Source of the DNA: a virus
IMG/VR virus record: IMGVR_UViG_3300010401_000038
Location: 1-64,000 of that record
Strand: one strand, 5' to 3'
DNA length: 64,000 nt
This document shows positions 40,397 to 50,300 of the stretch, piece after piece. The position numbers and the translations under genes are program-made. The notes under the pieces are model-generated. The model was not told the origin of the DNA and did no database searches. It saw only the letters and a program-made list of their open reading frames with translations. Position 1 is the stretch's first letter. Every line of letters starts with the position of its first letter.

Positions 40397-41361
40397 CCGG
40401 CCTGGCGATCGCGAACGACAAGCTCGTGACGTTCAACCGCAACCGCATCTCGCGCTATGACCGCATCCCGTTCGTCACTGACCCCGGGTTCGGGACGGGA
40501 GCGACGACGCGCCAGAACGTCGCCGAGGACCACGGCTCGATCGCGAAGCGCGCCGTCGTGCCGTTCAGCGTTGGGTTGCCGAACAGCCGGTGCTTCTACC
40601 TGAGCAACCGCGGCCCGTTCGTGACGGACGCCTATCGCACCATCCCCATCGGCGCCGACCTCGACTGGGACAAGCTGTTCATCAACTACGCCGCCATCAG
40701 CGGCGCGGTGGCGGTGAACTGGCCGAAGTATCGCGTCATCATCCTGTGCCTCCCCAGCGCCGGGTCGACGGTGAACGACTTCGCCCTCATCTACCACTAC
40801 GACCCGTCGCACGCGAAGCGCGGCGCCGAGATCGGGAAGTGGACCGGCCCCATCGACATCCGGATCGCCTGCGCCGCCGTGAGCCACGAGGCCGCGCTCG
40901 AGACGCGCCTGTTCCTCGGAGACTCGCGGGCCAACGGTCAGGTCTATCTCGAGGACAACGGCGCGACCGACGCTGGTCAGTTCACGAACGCGAGCGGCGA
41001 CGTCAACTGGGAAGTCGAGACGGGCGACGTCCCGATCGGTAGCCCCACCCGCCAGACCTTCCTCGGCAACGCCTTCGTGAGCCTTGAGGACACCGGCGAC
41101 TACGACGGAACCTTCCTGACCGCTGTCGACCGATCAGATACGGAGCTCGAGCAGCCGCTCGAGAACCTCACCCCGAACGAGGATTCCACGGAGATCGTCG
41201 GCACGACCAGCGTCACGCGCAAGAAGGGTCGCACCTACGTCGCCGGCATCTACGAGATGGCGTCGCACCTGCGCGTCCACCTCAAGGCCAGCGGTCACGG
41301 CACGCGCCGCCACGTCGTCAGCATCGAGACCGAGGGAGAGGACCGTGGTCCACGCCGATGA
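40393..41361 (+). CDS. Tail beta-propeller-like protein, C-terminal part
   Basis: A 322-residue product if the GTG at 40393 (GTGA junction) is used; the frame is open from 40342. It starts with TGLAIANDKLVTFNRNRISR, the sequence expected to follow the end of the previous gene, then FYLSNRGPFVTDAYRTI and further blades. Whether the two halves are made as one protein by frameshift, as two coupled proteins, or are one gene with a missing base cannot be decided from sequence alone. Confidence 0.65.
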   Translation: MTGLAIANDKLVTFNRNRISRYDRIPFVTDPGFGTGATTRQNVAEDHGSIAKRAVVPFSVGLPNSRCFYLSNRGPFVTDAYRTIPIGADLDWDKLFINYAAISGAVAVNWPKYRVIILCLPSAGSTVNDFALIYHYDPSHAKRGAEIGKWTGPIDIRIACAAVSHEAALETRLFLGDSRANGQVYLEDNGATDAGQFTNASGDVNWEVETGDVPIGSPTRQTFLGNAFVSLEDTGDYDGTFLTAVDRSDTELEQPLENLTPNEDSTEIVGTTSVTRKKGRTYVAGIYEMASHLRVHLKASGHGTRRHVVSIETEGEDRGPRR

Positions 41362-41924
41362 TCCAGCTCCCGCGACCCTACGCGCTCCCCGTGCACGGCC
41401 CTCAGAGCTTCGAGGAGCTGACCAGGCAGATGTCCGCCGTCGACAGCGCGATCATCGACATCCTCGAGAGCCTCAAGCAGATCGCGCAGTTCGTAAACCG
41501 GCAGCTCGCCCTAGCGAGTACTCCGCCGGCGATCGTTTTCGGGACGGTCGCCGGGACCGGGATCAGCCCGCAGTTCGTACGCTCCGACGCGACGCTCGCC
41601 ATCTTCACCACGAGCACACCGGCCGTGCTCGGGGCAGTCGGCGCGACCGGGTCGGCGGCGTTCGCCGCGCGCGTGGACCACGTCCACAAGTCGGAGACGC
41701 CCGGGGATTGGTACGCGAGCGCGAACGGCAAGGGCCTGGTCACGAAGGACGCGCAGGGGACTGCGCGCTACTGGCGGATCAGCGTGACCAACGGAACGGG
41801 CAACCCGACAGGAGGCGCCACACTGACCGTCAGCTCGCTCGGGAACCTGAGCGCCAGCCGGGACGGTGGCGCAACGGGCAACCTGCTCATCCGCATCGAC
41901 GACGTGGGAACGACGCCTCCGTAG
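41358..41924 (+). CDS. Tail fibre-like protein
   Basis: A 188-residue protein in an ATGA junction. A short helical N-terminus (ELTRQMSAVDSAIIDILESL) is followed by a Gly/Ala/Thr-rich region containing RVDHVHKSETP, a motif common in phage fibre domains, and a beta C-terminus. Possible small fibre or fibre adaptor. Confidence 0.6.
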   Translation: MIQLPRPYALPVHGPQSFEELTRQMSAVDSAIIDILESLKQIAQFVNRQLALASTPPAIVFGTVAGTGISPQFVRSDATLAIFTTSTPAVLGAVGATGSAAFAARVDHVHKSETPGDWYASANGKGLVTKDAQGTARYWRISVTNGTGNPTGGATLTVSSLGNLSASRDGGATGNLLIRIDDVGTTPP

Positions 41925-42000
41925 GCGTCGCCTTGCGGGAGAGAGGGCGTCCCGATATGATTCGCACGGACGCGCCGAACCGCGGCGCTGGGTGGCTCAC

Positions 42001-43278
42001 ATGAACGAGGACTGGGTCTACGATCCCTACTCGGGTCAGATGGTCTACGTCGGCCCCGGCGCACCTGGCGCGGGCGGTGGTGGCGGAGGCGGCGGTCTCG
42101 GATCGACCGGCAGCACTCCAGGCGACCCGGGCCTCGGCGGGATGCCGACCGCGAGCGGCGGGGCGTACTGGGATCCGTTCTCGAACCAGTGGATCACGCC
42201 CGCGCAGCCGTACCCGGCAGGCGTGCCCCAGGGATACCTGATCTGGAATCCATCCCTGAGCCAGTACGTCCTCAACCCGAACTTCACGGCTGGCGGTCAG
42301 CAGAGCGGTCAGGGGGACAGCGGACATCAGGGCGGCACGCAGCAGCCGCCCTTCTACAATCCTGGAGTTCCCGGGGGCACGCTCCCGGGTGGTGGCGGGG
42401 GTGCGACGCCGGGCGGCACGGGCGGTTCCCTAGCGGCGATGATGGGGCTCGTCCCGGCGAACCCGGGGTTCTCGAACACGATGTACTACGACCCGAAGAC
42501 AGGCTACCTCTACGACTCTCAGGGGAAGCCCTACCAGGGGAACGGCCAGTACCACATCTACGACCCGCGCACGCAGAAGTCGACCGCGACGACCCAGCCG
42601 CCGGCGCCGCTGACCTCGAGCCCCGCGTCGTCCGCGCCAGGGTCGACCCCAACCGGCGGCGTGCCCGGGGCGACGCCCTCGAGCTCCAGCAGCCCGTGGT
42701 CGAAGTACGCGCCGTTCGTCTACGGCGGCCTCAACGCCATCACGGGATACCTCTCGGCGAACGAGGCGAAGAAGGCGAACCAGGCGGCCATCGACGCGGC
42801 GAACAAGAATCGCACCGCGGCGCTCGGATACTCGTCGCCGGCGGAGTACTCGAGCCTCGTCTCGGGGATGGTGCCGTTCTACCGCGGCCTCTACAAGCCG
42901 GCCCTGCTCGACTCGGGTGAGGCGATCGCGCTCTCTGAGCAGGGCAACGAGCAGGCGTTCTCGACCGACGTCGCGCGCCGCGGACTCACCGGGTCTGGCA
43001 TCGACATCGCCGGCCGCAACGCGATCCACGCCGGGCGCACGGCAGCGTACAGCGGCGCGGTGCGCGACTACGAGACGGCCAGCCTCAACGCGGCCGACCA
43101 GGCGGCGAAGGACGTCTATCACACGCAGGTCACCGCGTCGTCCGGGAACCCCATCCCGTCGGGCTACGCTGGCCCGTCGACGGCCGTCAACATCGCGGGC
43201 GGGCTCATCGGCGGCGCCGGTGCGTACGCGCTCTCGAAGACGCTGCAGAACTACCCGTACCTGTATCCGGGTCAGTGA
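42001..43278 (+). CDS. Ejection-type internal virion protein with Gly/Tyr-rich N-terminus
   Basis: A 425-residue protein from ATG 42001. The first 230 residues are Gly/Pro/Gln-rich with recurring YxDPxxxxxxY units (VYDPYSGQMVY, YWDPFSNQW, YYDPKTGYLYD). The C-terminal 170 residues are Ala-rich helix (ANEAKKANQAAIDAANKN, ARRGLTGSGIDIAGRNAI), like T7 gp14-type ejection proteins. Placement right before the giant protein supports this. The frame upstream of 42001 overlaps the previous gene and lacks coding features. Confidence 0.6.
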   Translation: MNEDWVYDPYSGQMVYVGPGAPGAGGGGGGGGLGSTGSTPGDPGLGGMPTASGGAYWDPFSNQWITPAQPYPAGVPQGYLIWNPSLSQYVLNPNFTAGGQQSGQGDSGHQGGTQQPPFYNPGVPGGTLPGGGGGATPGGTGGSLAAMMGLVPANPGFSNTMYYDPKTGYLYDSQGKPYQGNGQYHIYDPRTQKSTATTQPPAPLTSSPASSAPGSTPTGGVPGATPSSSSSPWSKYAPFVYGGLNAITGYLSANEAKKANQAAIDAANKNRTAALGYSSPAEYSSLVSGMVPFYRGLYKPALLDSGEAIALSEQGNEQAFSTDVARRGLTGSGIDIAGRNAIHAGRTAAYSGAVRDYETASLNAADQAAKDVYHTQVTASSGNPIPSGYAGPSTAVNIAGGLIGGAGAYALSKTLQNYPYLYPGQ

Positions 43279-43287
43279 GGTAGGCGC

Positions 43288-44379
43288 ATGGCGCTCCTCC
43301 CTGTACAGCCGAACGACCCGCGCTACCCGCAGCCGATCCCGGGTATGCCGCCGATGCCCCCGCTCCCTCCCGCTCCGGTCGTGCCGGGGGTCGCCGGGCC
43401 TCCTGCGTGGGGTGCCATCCCTCCCGGCACTCCAGCCCCGGGGCCGGCCGTCGACTCGCTCCCGTTCGCGAATCCGACGCCCCCCGGGATGGCCGCTTCT
43501 CCAGCGACGCCCGACCAGCCGCCCTTCGGTGGGACGGAGTACTGGTCGAACGTGATGCGCAAGTACCTCGACGAGATGACGCGCGTCCAGCCGCCCATCC
43601 AGCCGCAGCCGCTCGACAACAGCCAGGTCGCAGCGTTCATGCTCAATCCGTCGATGCGCCCGCAGCTCATGGAGATGTACCACGAGCCCATGCGCGCGGC
43701 GATCGCCAACTCGCGATCGCGCGACGAGATGCTCGGGCGCGCCGTGGGCGGCGCCGGACACATGCTGGCCGCCGCAGGCGAGTACGAGCAGCGCGCCGCG
43801 GAGGACCGCCGCCGCAAGGACGCGCAGGACTACCAGACCGCCCACAGCGCCGCCCTCAACGGCGACGTCAACTTCGATTTCAGCCGCTTCCCGGAGCTCG
43901 CGAGCCTGGCGCACACGAAGGCCGTCCAGTTCGGGACGATCCACGCGCCGGAGGACCGGGTCACGCGACAGGACCGCCTCCGCAAGGAGTGGGGTGGCCA
44001 CCTCGACAAGTTGCGCGGCGACATCGACAAGGTGCGCGAGCAGCGCATCCAGCTCGGGCTCAATCCCAACTTCCAGAGCCTCTCGAGCCTCCTGGTCGGG
44101 CAGGACGAGGACGCGAAGAAGTACGCCAAGACGCAGATCGGCGACCTGGCCGACGCGCGCCAGAGTCTCGTCGAACAGGAGGGGCAGCTCAAGGGCGAGT
44201 ACGAGTTCGTCGCCCACCTGAGCACGGCGATGGGACCGCACGGCGAGCCGTCGCCCTACGAGAACTTCATCAACCTGTCCGACCCGGAGCGCCGCAAGAT
44301 CATGGACGAGTTCGCGCGGGCCCAGGCACGGAAATCCAGCCAAGGTGACGTGGTCCGTGGACCGCTCGCGAGCCCCTGA
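43288..44379 (+). CDS. Internal virion (ejection) protein
   Basis: A 363-residue protein with a Pro-rich first quarter and helical remainder (MHMLAAAGEYEQRAAEDRRRK-like stretch, DKVREQRIQLGLNPNF, LADARQSLVEQEGQLKGEYE). Two ejection-type proteins followed by a giant enzyme mirrors the gene order of podovirus ejectosomes. Stop and the next ATG share one base. Confidence 0.6.
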   Translation: MALLPVQPNDPRYPQPIPGMPPMPPLPPAPVVPGVAGPPAWGAIPPGTPAPGPAVDSLPFANPTPPGMAASPATPDQPPFGGTEYWSNVMRKYLDEMTRVQPPIQPQPLDNSQVAAFMLNPSMRPQLMEMYHEPMRAAIANSRSRDEMLGRAVGGAGHMLAAAGEYEQRAAEDRRRKDAQDYQTAHSAALNGDVNFDFSRFPELASLAHTKAVQFGTIHAPEDRVTRQDRLRKEWGGHLDKLRGDIDKVREQRIQLGLNPNFQSLSSLLVGQDEDAKKYAKTQIGDLADARQSLVEQEGQLKGEYEFVAHLSTAMGPHGEPSPYENFINLSDPERRKIMDEFARAQARKSSQGDVVRGPLASP

Positions 44380-47300
44380 TGCCGCCGCGCGCCGCCGACC
44401 CGTTCGAGGCCCTTCGCGGCCAGCTCGGACTGACCGGGGACTCCACCTCCGCCCCGCCTGACGCCGCCCCATCGGGCGACGACCTCGAGCGCAACTTCGG
44501 CCTGCCCCCTGGACTTCTCGACGCCGTGATGGCGAAGGAGTCGGCCGGGGATCCCAACGCGGTGTCTCCGAAGGGCGCGGCCGGCGCCTACCAGTTCATG
44601 CCGGCGACGGCGCGCTCCTACGGGCTCCGGGTCGACCTCGGGAAGGACGAGCGCCTCGACCCGGTGAAAAGCCGGGCGGCCGCGGCCCGCTATCTCGGAG
44701 ACCTGCACCGCAAGTACGGCCGTACGGACCTCGCGGTGGCCGCCTATAACGCCGGCGAGCCGGCCGTGGACTCGGCGCGCGGCATCCCAGACTACCCAGA
44801 GACGCAGCAGTACGTCCAGCGCGTGATGGGCCAGCTCGGCGCGCCCGGGGCTCCGGCGCCCGCGCAGACGGCCAGCGACGCGGCGACGCGGCTGCGCTCA
44901 CAGCTCGGGCTCGACGCGCCACAGGAACAGCCTGGAACGGACTGGTGGACCCAGGTCGCGGCGGCGCAGCCCCAAGCTGCCAGGCCGGAGACCGCCGCGG
45001 CTCCCGCGCCGCCCGTGCCGGGGCCGGCGACCCCCGACACGGGCGGCTACCAGCCGCCACGCATCACGCCGGGCCCAGGCGGAGACCTGGCGATGCAGCT
45101 CCCCGATCACCCGCCGCAGGGCGAGGTCAACGTGCCGCCGAAGTCGGCCACCGACTACGAGCAGAAGCGCCGCGAGCTCGCGCAGTGGTGGGAGAGCGGC
45201 GGCAAGGCCCTCCCGCCGGACCAGATCCGCCGCCTTGGTCCGGAGTACGCGAAGTACGCCGACTACATCACGGGGAAGGGCGGCCCGACGATCGGGCCTC
45301 CGCCGGCCGAGTACGACATGACGGGCGGCCAACTCGCGCGCGCCACCGGCGAGCAGGCCGCGGCTGGCGCGCTCGACGTCGTCGCCCCATTCGCGCCCAA
45401 CGCGCCGGATTTCGTGAAGTGGTACCGCCAGGCAGGCCCGACGGGGCCGATCGGCGTCGGCGCCGGGCTCGCCGGAACGCTCGCGGGTTACATGACCCCC
45501 GCCCCCCTGCCGCTCGCCTCGCAGAAGGTGGGGCGCGCTGCGGCGGACCTGATGATCGGGAGCGGCGCAATCAAGGCGGCCAACCAGGGAGGAAAGGCCC
45601 TGTTCGAGGACTCCCTCGACGCGCTGCTCAAGGGCTCCGACGGCCAGGAAGTGCTCGCCGCCGCCGACCGCGCGCGCAAGGCGGCGCAGGCCGCCGGCCT
45701 CAGTGCGGACGAGGCGGAGAGCGCCGCCTCCGTCGCCGCGACCGACCACATCCGCACCGTCGTATCCCCGAAGGCAGCGAAGTTCTCCGACTCGATGTCG
45801 GCCGAGCTGCTCAAGAAGATGTCCGGCCCGGCCCGCGTCTGGGCGGCGAGGAACCTGGTCGAGCCGTCGACCGCTGGCCTGACCGCCGCGTCCATCGAGT
45901 CGGCCGTCGGCGTCGCGCGCGGCGAGATGAAGCCCGACGAGGTCCCTGAGCACCTGGTCGGCACGTCGCTCGGCTTCCTGGTGGCGCATCTGGGGTGGCA
46001 GGGCATCACGGCGGCCCTCCGTGAGGCCGGCGCCGTTCCGCGCGACTTCGTGGGCCGTGCCCGCCGCGGCCAGGACCTCACCGACGACGAGAAAGCCATG
46101 CTCGAGCGCCTCATGCAGAGGATCCGTGAAGGGCGTCAGGAGCCGGCCTCCTACGACGTGCCGCCGCAGATGGTTGCAGGCACGCCTCCACAGGCGCCGA
46201 CCGGCCCGGTCGCCCCTGGTGAGGCGCTCGAGCGCACCGGACAGGCCCAGGCCCTCGACGCCGTTCTGCGCCCGGTGCGCGAGGCCAAGGCGCGCGAGGA
46301 CCTGCGCCAGAAGCTCCTCGCCGAGCGCGCCAGCGACAAGGCCGCCCGGGAAGCCTCCGTGGCCGCCGCGGCGCCGGAGGACGTGTCCGCCGCGATGGGC
46401 CCCCTGCAGGAGCGGGCAAAGTTCTACGTGGAACGTGGGCTCCTGTCCGATGGCGAGGTCCAGGCCGCCGACTCGCCGGACGCCATCGGGAAACTGCTCG
46501 AGACCGCGCAGGCGCGCCGGGCGGAGGAGGAATCGCGAAAGCTCGCCACGATGGCCCAGGACGCACGACTGGCCGGCCAAGGCATCGAGACGCCACTCCC
46601 GACCGCCCCCGAGGCGCCACCGCCCACGCCTGCTCCCACGGGCCCCGTTCCGCAGCCGCCTCCGGTCGAGGAGATGTACATGCCGAGCCAGAGGGAGCGG
46701 TTCTGGATCTCGAGCATCGTGGCGCGCGCCAAGACGGCCGACGAGGCGGTCCAGATGGCGAACGAGCGCCTGACCGCGAAGCCGGGACTCGAGAAGTACG
46801 TTCGGGGCCGGTTCGCCCTCGGGGCGTCCGCGGCGGCGCGCGCCGGTGGTCTCAAGGAGACGATCGGCAAGGCCAACGCCTCCGAGCGGGCGCGGCTGGC
46901 GGCCGGGGAAAGTCGGACGAAGGTCGCGCGGGACATCGAGGCCCGGGTCGCCGCTGATGCCGCGCACGCCGAGCGCGAGAACCTCCGGCGCGCCGCGGGG
47001 GAGCAGCCGACGGCGATTGGCCGAGCCACGGACCTCGACATCGGGAGGAAGTTCTTCGGGCAGACCGCCGGCACGGTGTCGGCTCCCGGGGCGCCCCCGC
47101 CGGCGGAAACGACCGGAGTCGCACCTTCCCCTCCGCCGCCGGCGGTGGCGCCTCCCGCGCCCGCTCCACCCGCGCCGCTTTCACCGGAACCGGCCGTTTC
47201 ACCGTCCGGTGAAAGCCCCGCTCCGGGTGAAACTCCCGCGCCCGCGGCGCCGCCCGTGAAGGCGGCAAAGCGCACGAAGGAACAGCAGACCTACGTCGAG

Positions 47301-50300
47301 GCCCTCTCGAGCGCCGTCGGCCAGGTTGGGAAGATGATCATCACGGAGACCGGCCCGATCCGGATCGACCGGCAGGTCGACATCAAGAAGCGCGGCCAGC
47401 GGGATTCGACGACGAGCGACCTCCACCCCGACACGATCAAGGTCCTCAACGACACCGGCCTCGGGATGCTCAAGGGCCTCCTGGTCAACAGCGACGGCAC
47501 GCCGATCGACGAGGCGGCGCAGTACATGTTCGACCGCGGTACGGGGCACTCGGTCGTCGACGCGCGTCGGATGATCCTCGACGAGCTGATGAAGATCGCG
47601 AAGGACGCGAGCGCCGGGAAGTTCCTGCGCCTATCCGAGCAGCTCCAGTGGGGCAAGCCGATCGACGGTTCCGAGGGCGCGATCGTCACGGTGACCGCCG
47701 GGACCCTCGTGAAGGGCGACGAGTTCCAGTCCCAGGATGGCGAAGGCTGGACGGTCACGAGCATCAAGCCCGGTATCATCACGATCGAAAACACCGTCTC
47801 ACAGAAGATCCGGCGGGTCGACGAGTTCGACATCATCCCGACGCTCGGCGGCGTCTCGAAGGCCGGCGACATGAAGGGGTGGCCGGGAACGAGCGAGCCG
47901 TACCACGCCTACCGCGCCGGCGGTCGGACGAGCTTCTTCCGCGAGCGGTCGATGCTGGTGCGCGAGGCGCCGGCTGACTGGAAGGCTGTCCCGAACGACG
48001 TCAAGGCGGCGGTGATCCGGACGGGCGCCTGGCACATGCGCCGCGGCGCGCGCGACGTCGAGAAGTTGACCGCGGCGATGGTGGGCGACTTCGGCGACCG
48101 GGTGCGCCCTTTCGTCCAGAATGTCTTTGCGCTACTCTCAAGGACGCCGGAGTTCGCGTCTCCGGCAGCGCAACCGGCGGGCGCCGCGGGTCCGACACCA
48201 ACCACTCCGGTCCCTGTTGGGTCGCCGGGCGTCGCGCCACCGAAGGCACCGGAGGCCCCGGTCGCAAAGCCGGCAACTCCGGCGCCCGCCGGCGGGGCAG
48301 GAGGAGCCAATGTCAGGCCCGAACCTCGACGAACTCAGCCAGCCCTCGGACAGCCCGTTGGAGCAGGAGGAGGGGCGCGTCTACCCGCCGCCCAGCCCGG
48401 AGGACGAGCGCGGCCTGTCCCTGGCGTTGAAGCAGGTCCGGCAGCGCCTCCTCCTGAAAAAGCGGCAAAGGCACCCAAGCCCGAGAAAGTCGAGCCGACC
48501 AGGACCCTCCGACCCGGCGGCATAGCGACCATCAGTCAGGAGCTCCTGCCGCCCCTCGAGCCGGAGTGGAAGTCCATCCTCGATCGCCTGACCCAGCCCG
48601 CCGGACTCGACAAGCTCGGGTCGATGTTCGGGACGCGCCCGCTCGAGCACCAGGTCGAGAACATGGTGCGCATCCTGCGCGCGTTCAAGCTCGGGCGCGC
48701 GCCGGTCCTAGCGGATGGCGGCGGGACCGGCAAGACGCTGTCGGCGATCATGGTGATCAACGAGCACCTGCTCAACAACCCGAACAGCCGCACCCTCGTC
48801 GTCCTGCCGAACCAGGAGATCAAGAAGCAGTGGGAGCGCACGCTCAAGCGCGCCGGCATCGCCGCGCACTACGTCGAGGGCGCGCTGTCGCCCAAGCCGA
48901 TGACGGTCAACTTTATGACCTACAAGCGGCTGGAAATCTGGGGGCGCGAGAAGAACCTCGGCCTGATCGAGGGGTTCGCCCCGGACCTGCTCATCTTCGA
49001 CGAGAGCCACCGGCTGCGCAATTTCTACACGGGGGACACCGAGACGGCGAAGCTCGGCGTCGCGATCACCGGGAAGACGGATTCCGGCGAGAACGTCGCG
49101 AAGAACGTCCTGTTCATGTCGGGGACGCCGTTCGAGTCGTTCCTGCACACCGCCTACCTCGGCCGTACGGGCCTGTGGGAGCCGAAGAAGAAGTGGGAGG
49201 ACTGGATCTTCGACCTGACCGGCATCTACAAGGACCGGGACGGTGGGTGGGTCGGCGCGAGCCCGAAGACGCTGCGCAAGGTGCACGAGGCGATGTACCG
49301 CGGCGGCGTGATGATGAAGCACGAGCTCGACTTCAACGGCATCAAGAACTCGAAGGGCGAGAAGATCACCGTCACCGCAGAGCACCGGATGGCGAAAGCG
49401 AGCCCGGAGCACGCCGCCGAGCAGCACCGGATGGATGGCGTCTTCGGGTCAGTCCTCGAGGAACTGCAGCAGGACGCCTTCCGCAACCGGAACCGGATCC
49501 GCCTGGTCGCTGGCGTGCAGCACCTTTTCAACCGCTCGATGGACGAGACGGAGAAGGTGCGCCAGGTGATCGAGCACGCCCGCGCGCGCGCCGCCGAAGG
49601 TAAGAGCGTGATCTTCATGCTCCTGCGGAAGAACGAGACGTCCGCGGAGCGGTGGCTGGCCGACTTCGAGGCCGGGAAGCGCGAGTACAACCCGAAGTCG
49701 TTCATGCCTGAGCTCATCAACATCCTCAAGGACCACGGCATCAAGACGCCATCGCCGGTCGCGACTCTGCGCCGCGCGTTCCCGGACGCCGTGATGATCA
49801 CGGGCGACGAGCCGAGCGGCGGCGGCAAGCGTGCCAGCGCGATCGAGCACTTCCAGGCCGGAAAGGCGAAGGTCGCGATCGTGACGATGGCGTCTGGCGC
49901 CGAGGGGCTCGACCTGCAGGACACGACCGGCGATCACCCGCGCATCATGTACGTCGCCAGCGTCCCGTACACCGCCGGCCAGGCGTCACAGGTGGCCTGG
50001 CGGCCGTTCCGTCTCGGGAGCGAATCGAACGCCGAGATCGTCTGGCTGTTCACCGACTCGGCCCAGGACTTCCGGCAGGCGCGCCTCGTCGCCGCGCGTG
50101 ATCGTGAGATGGGCGCCCTCGTCCGCGGCGAGGTCGAGAGCCCGACGGCTGACGAGCGCGAGCGATTCAATTTCCCGGAGCTCAACAAGAAGCCGGTCGA
50201 GATGCCCGGCCTTGAGGCGTCCCTCGGCCCGGCGGGAACGACGGTGCAGCTCGAGGACTACATGTACGCCGACCTCGTCCCCGACGCCGACTACAACGTC

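Noticed and set aside
47197-47214. TTTCACCG-TC-CGGTGAAA inverted repeat inside the giant gene
   Set aside because: It lies in a Pro/Ser linker with similar repeated codons (Ser-Pro-Gly-Glu), so it is likely a by-product of coding.
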